A stretch of DNA of 64,000 nt from NCBI GenBank assembly GCA_045222295.1, contig JBGUXP010000002.1:1-64000 (forward strand), read 5' to 3'. Under the pieces are notes generated by a model. The model did not search any database, had not been told where the DNA came from, and saw only the letters and a program-made list of their open reading frames with translations. This DNA is from Colimorpha sp045222295 (lineage in GTDB: Bacteria; Bacteroidota; Bacteroidia; Bacteroidales; P3). Position numbers and translations under genes: made by a program. This document shows, piece after piece, positions 34,016 to 42,577 of the stretch (positions within the stretch are counted from its first letter, which is position 1; the number at the start of each line of letters is the position of its first letter).

Positions 34016-35497
34016 TTATCTACGTTTCCAGTATGAGGGTGAGACAATGGCCAGCAGGGCGAAGATCTCGAGGCGTCCAGCGAGCATAAGAATCATAAGG
34101 ATCCACTTGGCAAAGTCGGGCAGAGCCGCATAGTCGAGGCTGGCGCCGAGAGAATTAATCAACGGCGATGGGCCGAGGTTGGAGATATTGGTGGCTGCCA
34201 TACAGAATGCATCAGCAATGGTCGAACCGCTAAATGTCAGCATAAAAGCGCCACCGATAATGAAGCAGATATAGAGGAATACAAAGCCGAAAATCTTGTT
34301 CACATAGTCTCCAGGAACCACTTTGTGGTCAATCTTAACAGAGAAGACCACATTGGGGTGCACCATACGGGTGAGGTAGTTGCGAAGATAAATGGCCAAT
34401 GTCATCAACCGCCTTAATTTCAGACCTCCACCCGTAGAGCCTGCCGAGGCACCACTGAGAATAAGCAGGAAGGTCACTACCGATACCCAGAACGGCCATA
34501 CAGCCGGAGTGTCGGTATAGAATCCACAAGTGCTTATCGTTGAGGCTATATGGAAGAACGAATACTGTGCCGATTTCCCCCACGCATTGCCCGAAAGGAC
34601 AAACGCCACCGTACAACTCACAGCAGCAAAAAGGAAGATGCCTACATAGAGGGCAAACTCGTGATTGATGCGCAACTGGCGCCAACGGAAGGTGAAGAGG
34701 TTATAGAGCAACGCCACATTGACACCACTGAGGAACATAAACACCGTCAGGATACTCAGCGTTAAATCGTTGAAACCGCTCATGCCGAATTGGGTGGGCA
34801 TAAAACCGCCTGTCGAGACGGTACTGAGAGCCAGACAGAAAGAATCGAGCACACCATTTCCGGCATATATCAACAAAGCAATAAGAATGAGCGTAATAAG
34901 CGTATAGATGCGCCACATACGGCTAACACTCTTGGCGATATGGGGGTGAAGCTTGCGCTGCTGCGTGCCGGAGAACTCGGCCGAATAGAGCTGCAACGAC
35001 CCCCGATTGAGGCGTTTGAACATAGCCACGATAAAGAGGATAAGTCCCAATCCACCAATCCACTGCGTGATGGAACGCCAGACAAGCATCCCCTGCGGGA
35101 TCACTGAGGGATTGGCGATGACAGAAGAACCTGTGGTAGTAAAGCCAGAGACTGACTCAAAGGCGGCATCGGAAAAAGAGTCGAGGACTCCGGTGGTAAG
35201 ATAGGGCAATGCTCCCGCCAATGGTACAACAAGCCATGCTACGGCTGTAATCCAAAAACTCTCACGCTCACGTAACTCGTAGGATGCATTGCGGCCAACG
35301 ATGTTTCGCAGTAGCAGTCCTATGACGGTAAGCATCAATCCTGAAAGGAGAAGGCCATACTGTGCACCGTCGGCATAATGGAGAGATACTGCAACAGGCA
35401 ACACCATCGACAACGCCATCACCAACAACAGCATGCCTGACAGTCGGGCCACTAGCCGCAAGTTGAAAGTTGATAATTGAAAGTTTCTGGCCTTCAT
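34016..35497 (-). CDS. trkH: TrkH-family potassium uptake channel subunit (first copy)
   Basis: This 493-residue membrane protein has four pore-loop repeats, including SGFTTTGSSVI, STVSTGGFMP, STISTCGFYT and NISNLGPSPL, and a conserved Arg/Lys segment in GGLKLRRL. Residues 4-14 (RNFQLSTFNLR) are encoded by a 7-bp array at 35460-35487, adding a short cytoplasmic lead not typical of TrkH. It lies 25 nt after trkA on the same strand and one base before the second trkH, so the three are a transcription unit. Confidence 0.92.
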   Translation of the reverse strand: MKARNFQLSTFNLRLVARLSGMLLLVMALSMVLPVAVSLHYADGAQYGLLLSGLMLTVIGLLLRNIVGRNASYELRERESFWITAVAWLVVPLAGALPYLTTGVLDSFSDAAFESVSGFTTTGSSVIANPSVIPQGMLVWRSITQWIGGLGLILFIVAMFKRLNRGSLQLYSAEFSGTQQRKLHPHIAKSVSRMWRIYTLITLILIALLIYAGNGVLDSFCLALSTVSTGGFMPTQFGMSGFNDLTLSILTVFMFLSGVNVALLYNLFTFRWRQLRINHEFALYVGIFLFAAVSCTVAFVLSGNAWGKSAQYSFFHIASTISTCGFYTDTPAVWPFWVSVVTFLLILSGASAGSTGGGLKLRRLMTLAIYLRNYLTRMVHPNVVFSVKIDHKVVPGDYVNKIFGFVFLYICFIIGGAFMLTFSGSTIADAFCMAATNISNLGPSPLINSLGASLDYAALPDFAKWILMILMLAGRLEIFALLAIVSPSYWKRR

Positions 35498-35520
35498 TCT
35501 CCTATCCTTAATCTTCTAAC
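35460..35520. repeat. 7-bp array in the trkH N-terminus and 8-bp array before it
   Basis: AAGTTGA, AAGTTGA, TAATTGA and AAGTTTC (35460-35487) are translated at the start of trkH. Just upstream of the trkH start, CTATCCTT, AATCTTCT, AACCTCTA form an 8-bp series in the gap to trkA. Confidence 0.7.
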
Positions 35521-35522
35521 CT

Positions 35523-36863
35523 CTAATCAAAGAGTCTAGCCATGGCCGCCATAGCCTTAGGAAGAGTGAATACAACCACCTTGTCGCCCTCTTGGAGTTG
35601 CAATTCTCGGTTGGGCAGCAAAGTCTCACGACCACGGATGATGCCGCCAATGGTAGCACCCTGCGGGATGGCAAGTTCTCCGATGGGCTTGCGCGTAGCC
35701 GGTGACCATTTACCCACCATAAGTTCGATAACTTCGGCATTGGTGCCCGAGAGCCACTTGGAACTCACAGCGTCACCCTTGACGATGAATCGCGCTATAT
35801 AGCTGGCGGTGATGAGTTTCTTGTTAATGATAGTATCGATGCCGATGTCCTGCGAGATATCGATGAAGCCTGTATTCTCCACCAGAGCAATGGTGCGTTT
35901 CACGCCTAGTCGCTTAGCGTGTAAACAGGTAAGAACATTTGTCTCGCTCGAATCGGTGACACCGATAAAAGCATCGGCATTCTGGAGTCCTTCCTCCTTG
36001 AGGAGCTCGATATCAGTGGCGTCGCCATGGATGACGAGCGTGTCGTCGAGCAGAGCGCTGAGTTCCTCGGCACGCTGGCGGTCTTCCTCGATAAGTGTAA
36101 TGCGCATCTTGTCCTGTAGCGTCATGGCCGCATAGCGCCCGATACGACCGCCACCGGCAATCATGGTATTGCGGATGCTCACGGCTTCCTTGCCCACAAC
36201 ACGGTTGATATTCTCCAACTGATTGGCACGGCCAATGATATAGGCCAAGTCGCCTCCCATGAAGACCGTATCGCCATGGGGGATGATGGTCACACCATTG
36301 CGTAGCAATGCCACCACACGCACCTGTAGGTCGGAATGCAGCTGAGTCAGTTCCTTAACATTATGCCCCACCACCGGCGAACCGGTATCGAGACGGATGA
36401 CGTACATAGTGAGCAGTCCTCCACTGAAGTCGAAGAACTCGGTGGCCACGGTATTGTTGAGGAGATTGGTAATTTCCTTGGCGGCGATGCGCTCGGGACA
36501 AACCATCTCGTCGACACCCAAGTCGCGAAACATCTCGCGATGCTTGGGGGTCAGCAGTTCTGCATTGGTAATGCGAGCCACCGTCTTCTTGGCTTTCAGT
36601 TTCTTGGCCAAGATACAAGTGACGAGATTAATACTCTCCTCATGAAGCACCGAGAGAAAAAGATCGCAGTCGGCCACATTGGCATCCTTGAGCACCTGTG
36701 GCGAAGTGGAATCTCCCGTGATGGTAAGAAGGTCAGTCTCACTCTCGAGACGCTTAAGAAGCTCAGAATGAGGGTCAACCACGGTGATATTATGGTCCAA
36801 TTCGGTAAGCGACTGTGCCAGGTGGACCCCCACCTCACCGTCGCCGGCAATGATAATATTCAT
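35523..36863 (-). CDS. trkA: Trk system potassium-uptake regulatory protein TrkA
   Basis: The 446-residue cytoplasmic protein has two tandem RCK units. Each has a Rossmann NAD(H)-binding part (MNIIIAGDGEVGVHLAQSL near 1-19; MIAGGGRIGRYAAMTL near 233-248) followed by a TrkA_C domain. It forms a ring on the cytoplasmic face of TrkH and gates it by nucleotide binding. It is the first gene of the K+ uptake unit and has a -7 box upstream. Confidence 0.95.
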   Translation of the reverse strand: MNIIIAGDGEVGVHLAQSLTELDHNITVVDPHSELLKRLESETDLLTITGDSTSPQVLKDANVADCDLFLSVLHEESINLVTCILAKKLKAKKTVARITNAELLTPKHREMFRDLGVDEMVCPERIAAKEITNLLNNTVATEFFDFSGGLLTMYVIRLDTGSPVVGHNVKELTQLHSDLQVRVVALLRNGVTIIPHGDTVFMGGDLAYIIGRANQLENINRVVGKEAVSIRNTMIAGGGRIGRYAAMTLQDKMRITLIEEDRQRAEELSALLDDTLVIHGDATDIELLKEEGLQNADAFIGVTDSSETNVLTCLHAKRLGVKRTIALVENTGFIDISQDIGIDTIINKKLITASYIARFIVKGDAVSSKWLSGTNAEVIELMVGKWSPATRKPIGELAIPQGATIGGIIRGRETLLPNRELQLQEGDKVVVFTLPKAMAAMARLFD

Positions 36864-36888
36864 CTTTTGTCAATCAAAAATTGGGCTG

Positions 36889-36896
36889 CAAAAATA
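36889..36896 (-). promoter_or_regulatory. -7 box (TATTTTTG) for trkA
   Basis: The minus-strand match lies 26 nt before the trkA ATG, back to back with the plus-strand boxes of ftsE. Confidence 0.65.
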
Positions 36897-36921
36897 CATA
36901 TTTTTTTACAATAGTTCGTAA

Positions 36922-36937
36922 TATTTTTGTATTTTTG
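36922..36937 (+). promoter_or_regulatory. Two adjacent -7 boxes for ftsE
   Basis: TATTTTTG is repeated directly at 36922-36929 and 36930-36937, 25 nt before the ftsE ATG. Either copy could be used. Confidence 0.6.
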
Positions 36938-36962
36938 CAGTTTGTAAAACAACACATTTCAC

Positions 36963-37688
36963 ATGGACAACTGCACTGACAAAACTACAAATCAGCCGAT
37001 TGTACACCTAGAAAACCTCACCATCAGCCATGAGAACGGCATGCTGCTCACCGGTGTAAACCTCGACTTGAAGGAAGGCGAGTTCATCTATCTCATCGGC
37101 AAGAGCGGTGCCGGAAAGACCTCGCTACTGCGTAGCCTCTACGCCGACAGGCCTATTGATAACGGCGTGGCTGAAGTGTGCGGCTACGACGTGGCGCACA
37201 TCAAACGTCGCCATATTCCCCAGCTGCGCCGCCGCATCGGTATCGTATTCCAGAACTTCCGCCTGCTCGACGACCGTAACGTCTATGCCAACCTTGAGTT
37301 TGTACTCCGCGCCACGGGTTGGAAGAAAAAAGACGAGATACGCAACCAGATTGAGAAAACCCTGTCGGCTGTAGGCATTGCCGACAAAGCCTATGTTAAC
37401 CCCCTGCACCTCTCTGAGGGCGAACAGCAAAGGGTCGGTATCGCACGTGCTCTGATAAACAACCCTGCGCTGATTCTTGCCGACGAGCCCACAGGGAACC
37501 TTGACCCCGTCACCTCGGCAGAAATCATGCAGTTGCTCCTCGAAATCAACAGCCAAACCCGCACCACGATGCTCATCTCTACCCATGACTTCATGATGAT
37601 TGACAAATTCCCCGCACGCGTGGTGGTATGTGAAAACGGCACACTGGTGGATACCGAACGCGACCTACAAGGGAGCGAACAAGCATAA
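36963..37688 (+). CDS. ftsE: Cell-division ABC ATPase FtsE
   Basis: The 241-residue ATPase has Walker A GKSGAGKTSLL, Walker B LILADEPTGNLD and switch His in STHD, and its spacing and NFRLLDDRNVYANL segment match FtsE. FtsE pairs with FtsX to control septal peptidoglycan hydrolases. FtsX is not adjacent. The ABC signature reads LSEGEQQR, with Glu where LSGGEQQR is expected. This residue touches nucleotide in the dimer, so activity could be altered. The next gene, an OmpA-domain protein, starts 64 nt downstream. Confidence 0.8.
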   Translation: MDNCTDKTTNQPIVHLENLTISHENGMLLTGVNLDLKEGEFIYLIGKSGAGKTSLLRSLYADRPIDNGVAEVCGYDVAHIKRRHIPQLRRRIGIVFQNFRLLDDRNVYANLEFVLRATGWKKKDEIRNQIEKTLSAVGIADKAYVNPLHLSEGEQQRVGIARALINNPALILADEPTGNLDPVTSAEIMQLLLEINSQTRTTMLISTHDFMMIDKFPARVVVCENGTLVDTERDLQGSEQA

Positions 37689-37752
37689 GGCCGAACGCAA
37701 TAATTCGCAAGTTTTAGCGTTATTCCAATACAAAATCGAAAAAAAGAAAGAA

Positions 37753-38694
37753 ATGAAAAGAATCTTCAGCCTCATACTCATCGGCCTGCTGATTGTCGGC
37801 AGCTTTGATGCCATGGCACAGAACAAGAAGAAGAAATCCAATAGCAAGAAGGAAACCTCCATGTTCATCGAAGGACGCCAGAAAGTGCGCCAGACCGACT
37901 ATGCCACCTTCGACAAGTTCACCAACTTCAGCACCAAAGACAACAACGTCTACTACAGCACTTTTGACTATACCGACTTCCCCGCCCTGACAGTTGACCA
38001 CAATCCCGCATGGCCCGAGGAGATTCGGCCTGTGATGAATTATTTGGAGAAAGTGTCGCGCGCATCGATAACCCTCTACGCTCTCTACGCCCTCAACCCC
38101 GAAATCACCGACTATGCCCAGCGCGAACAGCTTCACCTGAAGGCTCGCGAAGAAGCCAAGGCCTCACTTGAAGCCTTTGACACTTGGAAAACAAGAAAGA
38201 ACATGCGTAACAAGACGCAGTTCAAGGTAGCAGAAGTTGACTACCGCTACTTCAAGGGCACAAATTTCTACAACGAGCAGCGCAGCGACGACATCATCCA
38301 TGTCGGAGTTCTCATCTACCTCGGCAGCAAAAAGAACACTATCTTCACCGTCGATACCACCAGCCACACCTTCCCCGACATCAAATTCTTCCCCAATGAT
38401 GCCACCATCATCGAATCCTGGACACCCGTATTGGATGAACTGGCCGAATATCTAAAGAATAACGACCGCAAAGGAGTAATCCTCAGCGGCTATACAGACA
38501 ATCAAGGTACCGAAGCCTATATCAACGGCATCTCGCGCCAACGGGCCATGGAGATTAAGAAGGCCCTTATGCTGCGCGGCATCGACGCTAGCCGTATCGA
38601 GATTGTCGTTAAAGGAGACGAAGACCCCATCGGAGACAACAGCACCTACGAAGGCCGCATTGCCAACCATCGCGTCAGCATCAAAATCCAGTGA
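37753..38694 (+). CDS. Exported OmpA-domain protein
   Basis: The 313-residue protein has a signal peptide ending at AMA (residue 22), a lysine-rich stretch, an unassigned middle and a C-terminal OmpA peptidoglycan-binding domain (ILSGYTDNQGTEAYINGISRQ, IANHRVSIKI). It lacks a lipobox Cys, so it is periplasmic or barrel-associated. I chose the ATG at 37753 because it begins the signal peptide; an open frame 51 codons longer overlaps ftsE and has no homology. Its TGA overlaps the GTG start of the next gene. Confidence 0.82.
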   Translation: MKRIFSLILIGLLIVGSFDAMAQNKKKKSNSKKETSMFIEGRQKVRQTDYATFDKFTNFSTKDNNVYYSTFDYTDFPALTVDHNPAWPEEIRPVMNYLEKVSRASITLYALYALNPEITDYAQREQLHLKAREEAKASLEAFDTWKTRKNMRNKTQFKVAEVDYRYFKGTNFYNEQRSDDIIHVGVLIYLGSKKNTIFTVDTTSHTFPDIKFFPNDATIIESWTPVLDELAEYLKNNDRKGVILSGYTDNQGTEAYINGISRQRAMEIKKALMLRGIDASRIEIVVKGDEDPIGDNSTYEGRIANHRVSIKIQ

Positions 38695-39623
38695 CAAACA
38701 AAGATCGATACCGTCAAATATGTGAAACAGAGGGGTCACAAATCCCTCTGTTTCTGCAATATTGGTGGATGGAGACGGTATGCAAGGGCAAGCAGTGGGA
38801 TGTAATCCTAGTCGGAGACGATGGTCATTACTGCGGTGCCTTGCCGTTCCTCTACGGGAAGAAGTTTGGTCTGAAATACATACTGCTGCCACAACTGACA
38901 CCATGGAGCGGCCCATGGTTGCGCGACGGTATGGAAGCCTTGGAGCGCAAGGAAACCCTAGGAGCATTGGCTTACGGCCTGCGTGACCAGAAAGCGATGC
39001 TCTGTATGCAACGTTTCGCACCAGTAATAGCCGCTGACGACTGCCAGTGTTTCGTTCAATACGGTTTCAACCTAACACCACGACACACCTACCGATTCGA
39101 CCCTATTCCTGTCCCCGAGACGCTGCGAAAGCTAGCCGACAGAGGACGCCGCCGGGGTGTCGAGGCTATAGACAAGGCCTATACAATTGACCGAGAGGTG
39201 AATGCAGAAGAGTTTGCGAACCTGCATATCAACTACTGGAAACGCCGAAATGGCCACGACCTGCTGAATCACGAATTCATCCAGCGGGTATGCTCCACCG
39301 CCCTTGACCGAAAGCAGGCACTACTCTATGGCCTGCGCGACAAGAAGGGCACTCTAATGGCCGCACGCTTCGTGGTGTACGACAGCCACTGTGCCTACGC
39401 GCTAATGTCAGCCATGCGACACAACGCCCTTCGCAACAGCATGACAGTGCTAGTATGGTCCATGCTTACTGACCTTTACGGGCGCACCGATGCATTCGAC
39501 TTCGAAGGTGGAATGGACCCTGGAGTAGGCCATTTTTACAGTTCGTTCGGCACAAAGCAAACGGAACTGCAATGCATCTACCATTCGAAAATACCTTTGG
39601 GCTCAAAATTGTTGCACCTATGA
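38691..39623 (+). CDS. FemAB/GNAT-like acyltransferase family protein
   Basis: The 310-residue cytoplasmic protein has the double-GNAT layout of FemAB-like proteins, with PLFLQYWWMETVC, VEAIDKAYTIDREVNAEEF, YWKRRNGHDLL, ARFVVYDSHCAYALMSA and FDFEGGMDPGVGHFYSSFG. Relatives transfer aminoacyl or acyl groups to cell-wall precursors or lipids; the substrate here is unknown. The start is GTG within a GTGA overlap with the OmpA-domain gene, and the stop overlaps the rlmH ATG (ATGA), so all three are coupled. Confidence 0.7.
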   Translation: MTNKDRYRQICETEGSQIPLFLQYWWMETVCKGKQWDVILVGDDGHYCGALPFLYGKKFGLKYILLPQLTPWSGPWLRDGMEALERKETLGALAYGLRDQKAMLCMQRFAPVIAADDCQCFVQYGFNLTPRHTYRFDPIPVPETLRKLADRGRRRGVEAIDKAYTIDREVNAEEFANLHINYWKRRNGHDLLNHEFIQRVCSTALDRKQALLYGLRDKKGTLMAARFVVYDSHCAYALMSAMRHNALRNSMTVLVWSMLTDLYGRTDAFDFEGGMDPGVGHFYSSFGTKQTELQCIYHSKIPLGSKLLHL

Positions 39624-40093
39624 ACATTAAGATGATAGTGGTCTCCAAGACCGATATCGCCTACCTACAGACAGGCATCGACGAATATGTGGGTCGACTT
39701 CGCCACTACTGCGACTTCGAACTGGTGGTAATTCCGGCATTGAAAAACCTGGGCAAAACTTCACCCGAGGAGGTCAAAGAACGTGAAGGACAGCTGATAC
39801 TGAAACAGCTAGAAAAAGTCGATACCACCGTACTCCTCGACGAGCATGGCCGAGAATACACTTCTATAGGTTTCTCGGAATATCTTCAAAAACAGATGAA
39901 TGCCGGCACCCGTACACTGGCCTTTGTCATCGGTGGCGCCTTCGGCTTCTCTCCCGCCGTCTATGCCGCCGCCACCCACAAAATATCCCTTTCGCAGATG
40001 ACCTTCAACCACCAGATGGTGCGCCTCTTCTTTGTGGAGCAGCTCTACCGAGCCTTCACCATCCTACACCACGAGAAATACCATAATAACTAG
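39620..40093 (+). CDS. rlmH: 23S rRNA pseudouridine-1915 N3-methyltransferase
   Basis: RlmH is a SPOUT methyltransferase acting on helix 69 of assembled 70S ribosomes. From the ATG at 39620 the protein is 157 residues, the family size, with LLDEHGREYTSIGFSEYL, FVIGGAFGFSPAV and the C-terminal LSLSQMTFNHQMVRL-type knot followed by EQLYRAF. An upstream in-frame ATG at 39572 lies inside the previous gene and is rejected. It converges on the minus-strand gene 3 nt away. Confidence 0.95.
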   Translation: MNIKMIVVSKTDIAYLQTGIDEYVGRLRHYCDFELVVIPALKNLGKTSPEEVKEREGQLILKQLEKVDTTVLLDEHGREYTSIGFSEYLQKQMNAGTRTLAFVIGGAFGFSPAVYAAATHKISLSQMTFNHQMVRLFFVEQLYRAFTILHHEKYHNN

Positions 40094-40096
40094 TCC

Positions 40097-40549
40097 TCAA
40101 AGACCTTTTGGGACAAAGTCGACGATGGCAAACTGCTCGTCGAAGCTGATGTCCTGCAGTTGGATATGGTCGAAGAGGCTACCTACAGGCTGTCCTCCGG
40201 CCATATTGTTTTCTGCGGCACGCTGAATACCTCTCGACAAATTCAGCATAATACGGTTATCCGGCAGTATGTCAATCATATCACCCCCGGGCTGGTTCTT
40301 GGCCATATTGATGGCTTGACGAATCATGAAGTCGATACCCATGCCACCGTTATACGAGAGGGTGATATTACCGTCAGGATCGATGTTCTCAACCGTCAGG
40401 TCAATACCGACACTGGCTGTTTTGACAAACATATTCACCTCGTAGGCAATACGCACCGTGTGGGGCCCACCATACATGACAGGCAGCTGGCGACCGGCCT
40501 TGCGTGCTATCAAATCACTAATTTCCTGATAAGTAAGTCTGAATTGCAT
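40097..40549 (-). CDS. Hypothetical cytoplasmic protein
   Basis: The 150-residue soluble protein starts MQFRLTYQEISDLIARKAGR and is predicted alpha/beta without signal peptide or membrane segment. I do not recognise the family. It follows the LytTR regulator gene by 8 nt on the same strand and is probably co-transcribed with it. Confidence 0.6.
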   Translation of the reverse strand: MQFRLTYQEISDLIARKAGRQLPVMYGGPHTVRIAYEVNMFVKTASVGIDLTVENIDPDGNITLSYNGGMGIDFMIRQAINMAKNQPGGDMIDILPDNRIMLNLSRGIQRAAENNMAGGQPVGSLFDHIQLQDISFDEQFAIVDFVPKGL

Positions 40550-40557
40550 AGTTTTAT

Positions 40558-41436
40558 TTATGAATTTGAGTCAGATGAAAAGAATGCGGTGACGGCAGAA
40601 GTATAACTCTTGGAGACAGGGATGGTCTTGGCCGAGGATGCCAACTCAAGAACCAACCCCGAACGCTCCTTGCGCATCAACTTGACATTGACCACATTGA
40701 CCATATAGCCACGATGGCAGCGCAACAACCCCACCCCCGAATACTCTTTTTCCAAGTCTTTCAGCGAATTATGGAGAATAAAAGTATCTTCCTTTTCATC
40801 ATTTAAATAATGTATATTGGCATAATTGTCCGCCGCCTCAATATAAAGGACATTGGCCAAACGAGTGGAAAAAGCCAGACGCCCCCCTTTGTCATAAAAA
40901 TTGATGCTCTGATCAGAAGGGGTCAACTGAGAATCGATAGTAACCTTGCGACGTAAGTTCAGTAATTCCATACGGAGTTCCCGCAGACGAAAAGCCTGAA
41001 AAGACAACACATTAGGGACTAAAAAAACAGCCACATTCCCGAGCAGGATATCTCCCGCCAAAGGTGCCAGCCGCAGACTGCCACCGCCACTGAGACTCCA
41101 GGCCATGATGGTCGTCACAGCCACACAGAGAATCAACTCCACAAACATCCACACCACCAACACAAAGAGCGACAACTCCTTATATCGACACAGAACCAAT
41201 AAAGCCACCCTGCTGACAGCCACCGTGGCATACCCACCCACCGCCATCAAAGCCAGCCGGGCCAATGGAGAGAGCGAAGAATTCTGGGAGGTAAATTCAA
41301 GCACCCCCACAGGCTGGACAAAAACCACCAATATCACGGCAAGCAAAAAAGACAATACCAAGAAAAGTAAAATCGACTCCCTCGAGGTCATAAACCGGAC
41401 GATTGCCGGCAAATTGAGTGTCTGGTCAGTATTCAT
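40558..41436 (-). CDS. Membrane-bound LytTR transcriptional regulator
   Basis: The 292-residue protein has four hydrophobic segments (about 22-42, 62-80, 90-112 and 125-145), a short coiled linker, and a C-terminal LytTR DNA-binding domain (about 190-285) with IEAADNYANIHYL and LRCHRGYMVNV. It has no receiver domain, so the membrane part probably senses the signal. It is divergent from fabH and the fatty-acid operon across 144 bp, suggesting but not proving a regulatory link. Confidence 0.85.
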   Translation of the reverse strand: MNTDQTLNLPAIVRFMTSRESILLFLVLSFLLAVILVVFVQPVGVLEFTSQNSSLSPLARLALMAVGGYATVAVSRVALLVLCRYKELSLFVLVVWMFVELILCVAVTTIMAWSLSGGGSLRLAPLAGDILLGNVAVFLVPNVLSFQAFRLRELRMELLNLRRKVTIDSQLTPSDQSINFYDKGGRLAFSTRLANVLYIEAADNYANIHYLNDEKEDTFILHNSLKDLEKEYSGVGLLRCHRGYMVNVVNVKLMRKERSGLVLELASSAKTIPVSKSYTSAVTAFFSSDSNS

Positions 41437-41580
41437 TTTATGTTTATTCTACCCAAAATATTCAAATTTCACCCAAAATAACGCCTTTTTACCCATATTA
41501 TTGTGTATTTTACTTAAATTAACTTTTATATTTAGGTTTTTTAACGTTTCTTTGCAGCCCGAAAATTAATAAAAATTAAC

Positions 41581-42543
41581 ATGAAAATACTAGGAACTGG
41601 AAGCGCTCTGCCAAAAAAAGTCGTCACCAACGACATGCTGTCGGAGTTTCTCGAGACCAGCGACGAATGGATTACTACTCGAACCGGAATCAATACACGT
41701 CACATCATTACCGACGAAAGATTTGAAGATTTGGCCACCGAAGCAGCCGGACGGGCAATCGATGCCGCAGGCCTCTGCCCCGACGATATCGATTGTATTG
41801 TCTGCTCCAACGTATCCAACCTTTACATTACCCCCCACCTTTCGAGCATCATCATGGGCAACCTCGGAATGAAAGGCCCCAACTGTCCCACCATGGACGT
41901 CAACGCCGCCTGCGTGGGCTTCGTGCAGAGCCTCGACGTCTGCGATGCCCTCATCGCCACGGGGCGTGCCAAACATATCCTGCTTGTGGCCGCCGAGGAA
42001 TGCACCCGTTTCTGCGACTGGACTGACCGCAACTGTGCAGTCCTCTTCGGCGATGGCGCCGGTGCCGTGGTACTCGGAGAAGGCGATGGTCTCATCGCCA
42101 GTAAGCTCACCACCATCCCCATGCCCGATGTCATCGTCTACCAGAACCCCATGGAGGCCACTCCTTTCGAAACCCGCGAGGGTATCGACACCCACAGTGC
42201 CCTGGTCATGAAAGGCCGCGAAGTGTTCCGCATGGCTGTCACCTCGGCCGCACGCGACATCGCCAGCGTAAGCGCCTCAGCGGGATTGTCCCTCGATGAT
42301 ATCGACCACTTCCTCCTGCATCAGGCCAACCTTCGCATCAACGAAGCCATCCGCGAGAACCTGCGTCAGCCTCAGGAGAAATTCCCCACCAACGTGCAGC
42401 GCTTCGGCAACACCAGCTCGGCCAGCATCCCCCTGCTGCTTGACGAAGGGGTGCGCGAAGGAAAAATCAAACGCGGCGACACCATCCTCATGAGCGCTTT
42501 CGGCGCCGGATTTGTCTCCGGCATCGCCATCTTGAAATATTAA
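41581..42543 (+). CDS. fabH: Beta-ketoacyl-ACP synthase III
   Basis: FabH condenses acetyl-CoA with malonyl-ACP to start fatty acid synthesis. The 320-residue protein keeps the Cys-His-Asn triad: Cys in NAACVGFVQSLDV, His in FLLHQANLRI and Asn in RFGNTSSASIP. The catalytic and C-terminal signatures are intact. It leads the fabH-fabF-fabZ-fabG cluster, 34 nt before fabF. TTTCTTTG at about 41549, 31 nt upstream, is a one-mismatch -7 box. Confidence 0.96.
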   Translation: MKILGTGSALPKKVVTNDMLSEFLETSDEWITTRTGINTRHIITDERFEDLATEAAGRAIDAAGLCPDDIDCIVCSNVSNLYITPHLSSIIMGNLGMKGPNCPTMDVNAACVGFVQSLDVCDALIATGRAKHILLVAAEECTRFCDWTDRNCAVLFGDGAGAVVLGEGDGLIASKLTTIPMPDVIVYQNPMEATPFETREGIDTHSALVMKGREVFRMAVTSAARDIASVSASAGLSLDDIDHFLLHQANLRINEAIRENLRQPQEKFPTNVQRFGNTSSASIPLLLDEGVREGKIKRGDTILMSAFGAGFVSGIAILKY

Positions 42544-42577
42544 CCATATAAATATAAAGAAAACAATATTAATTAAT

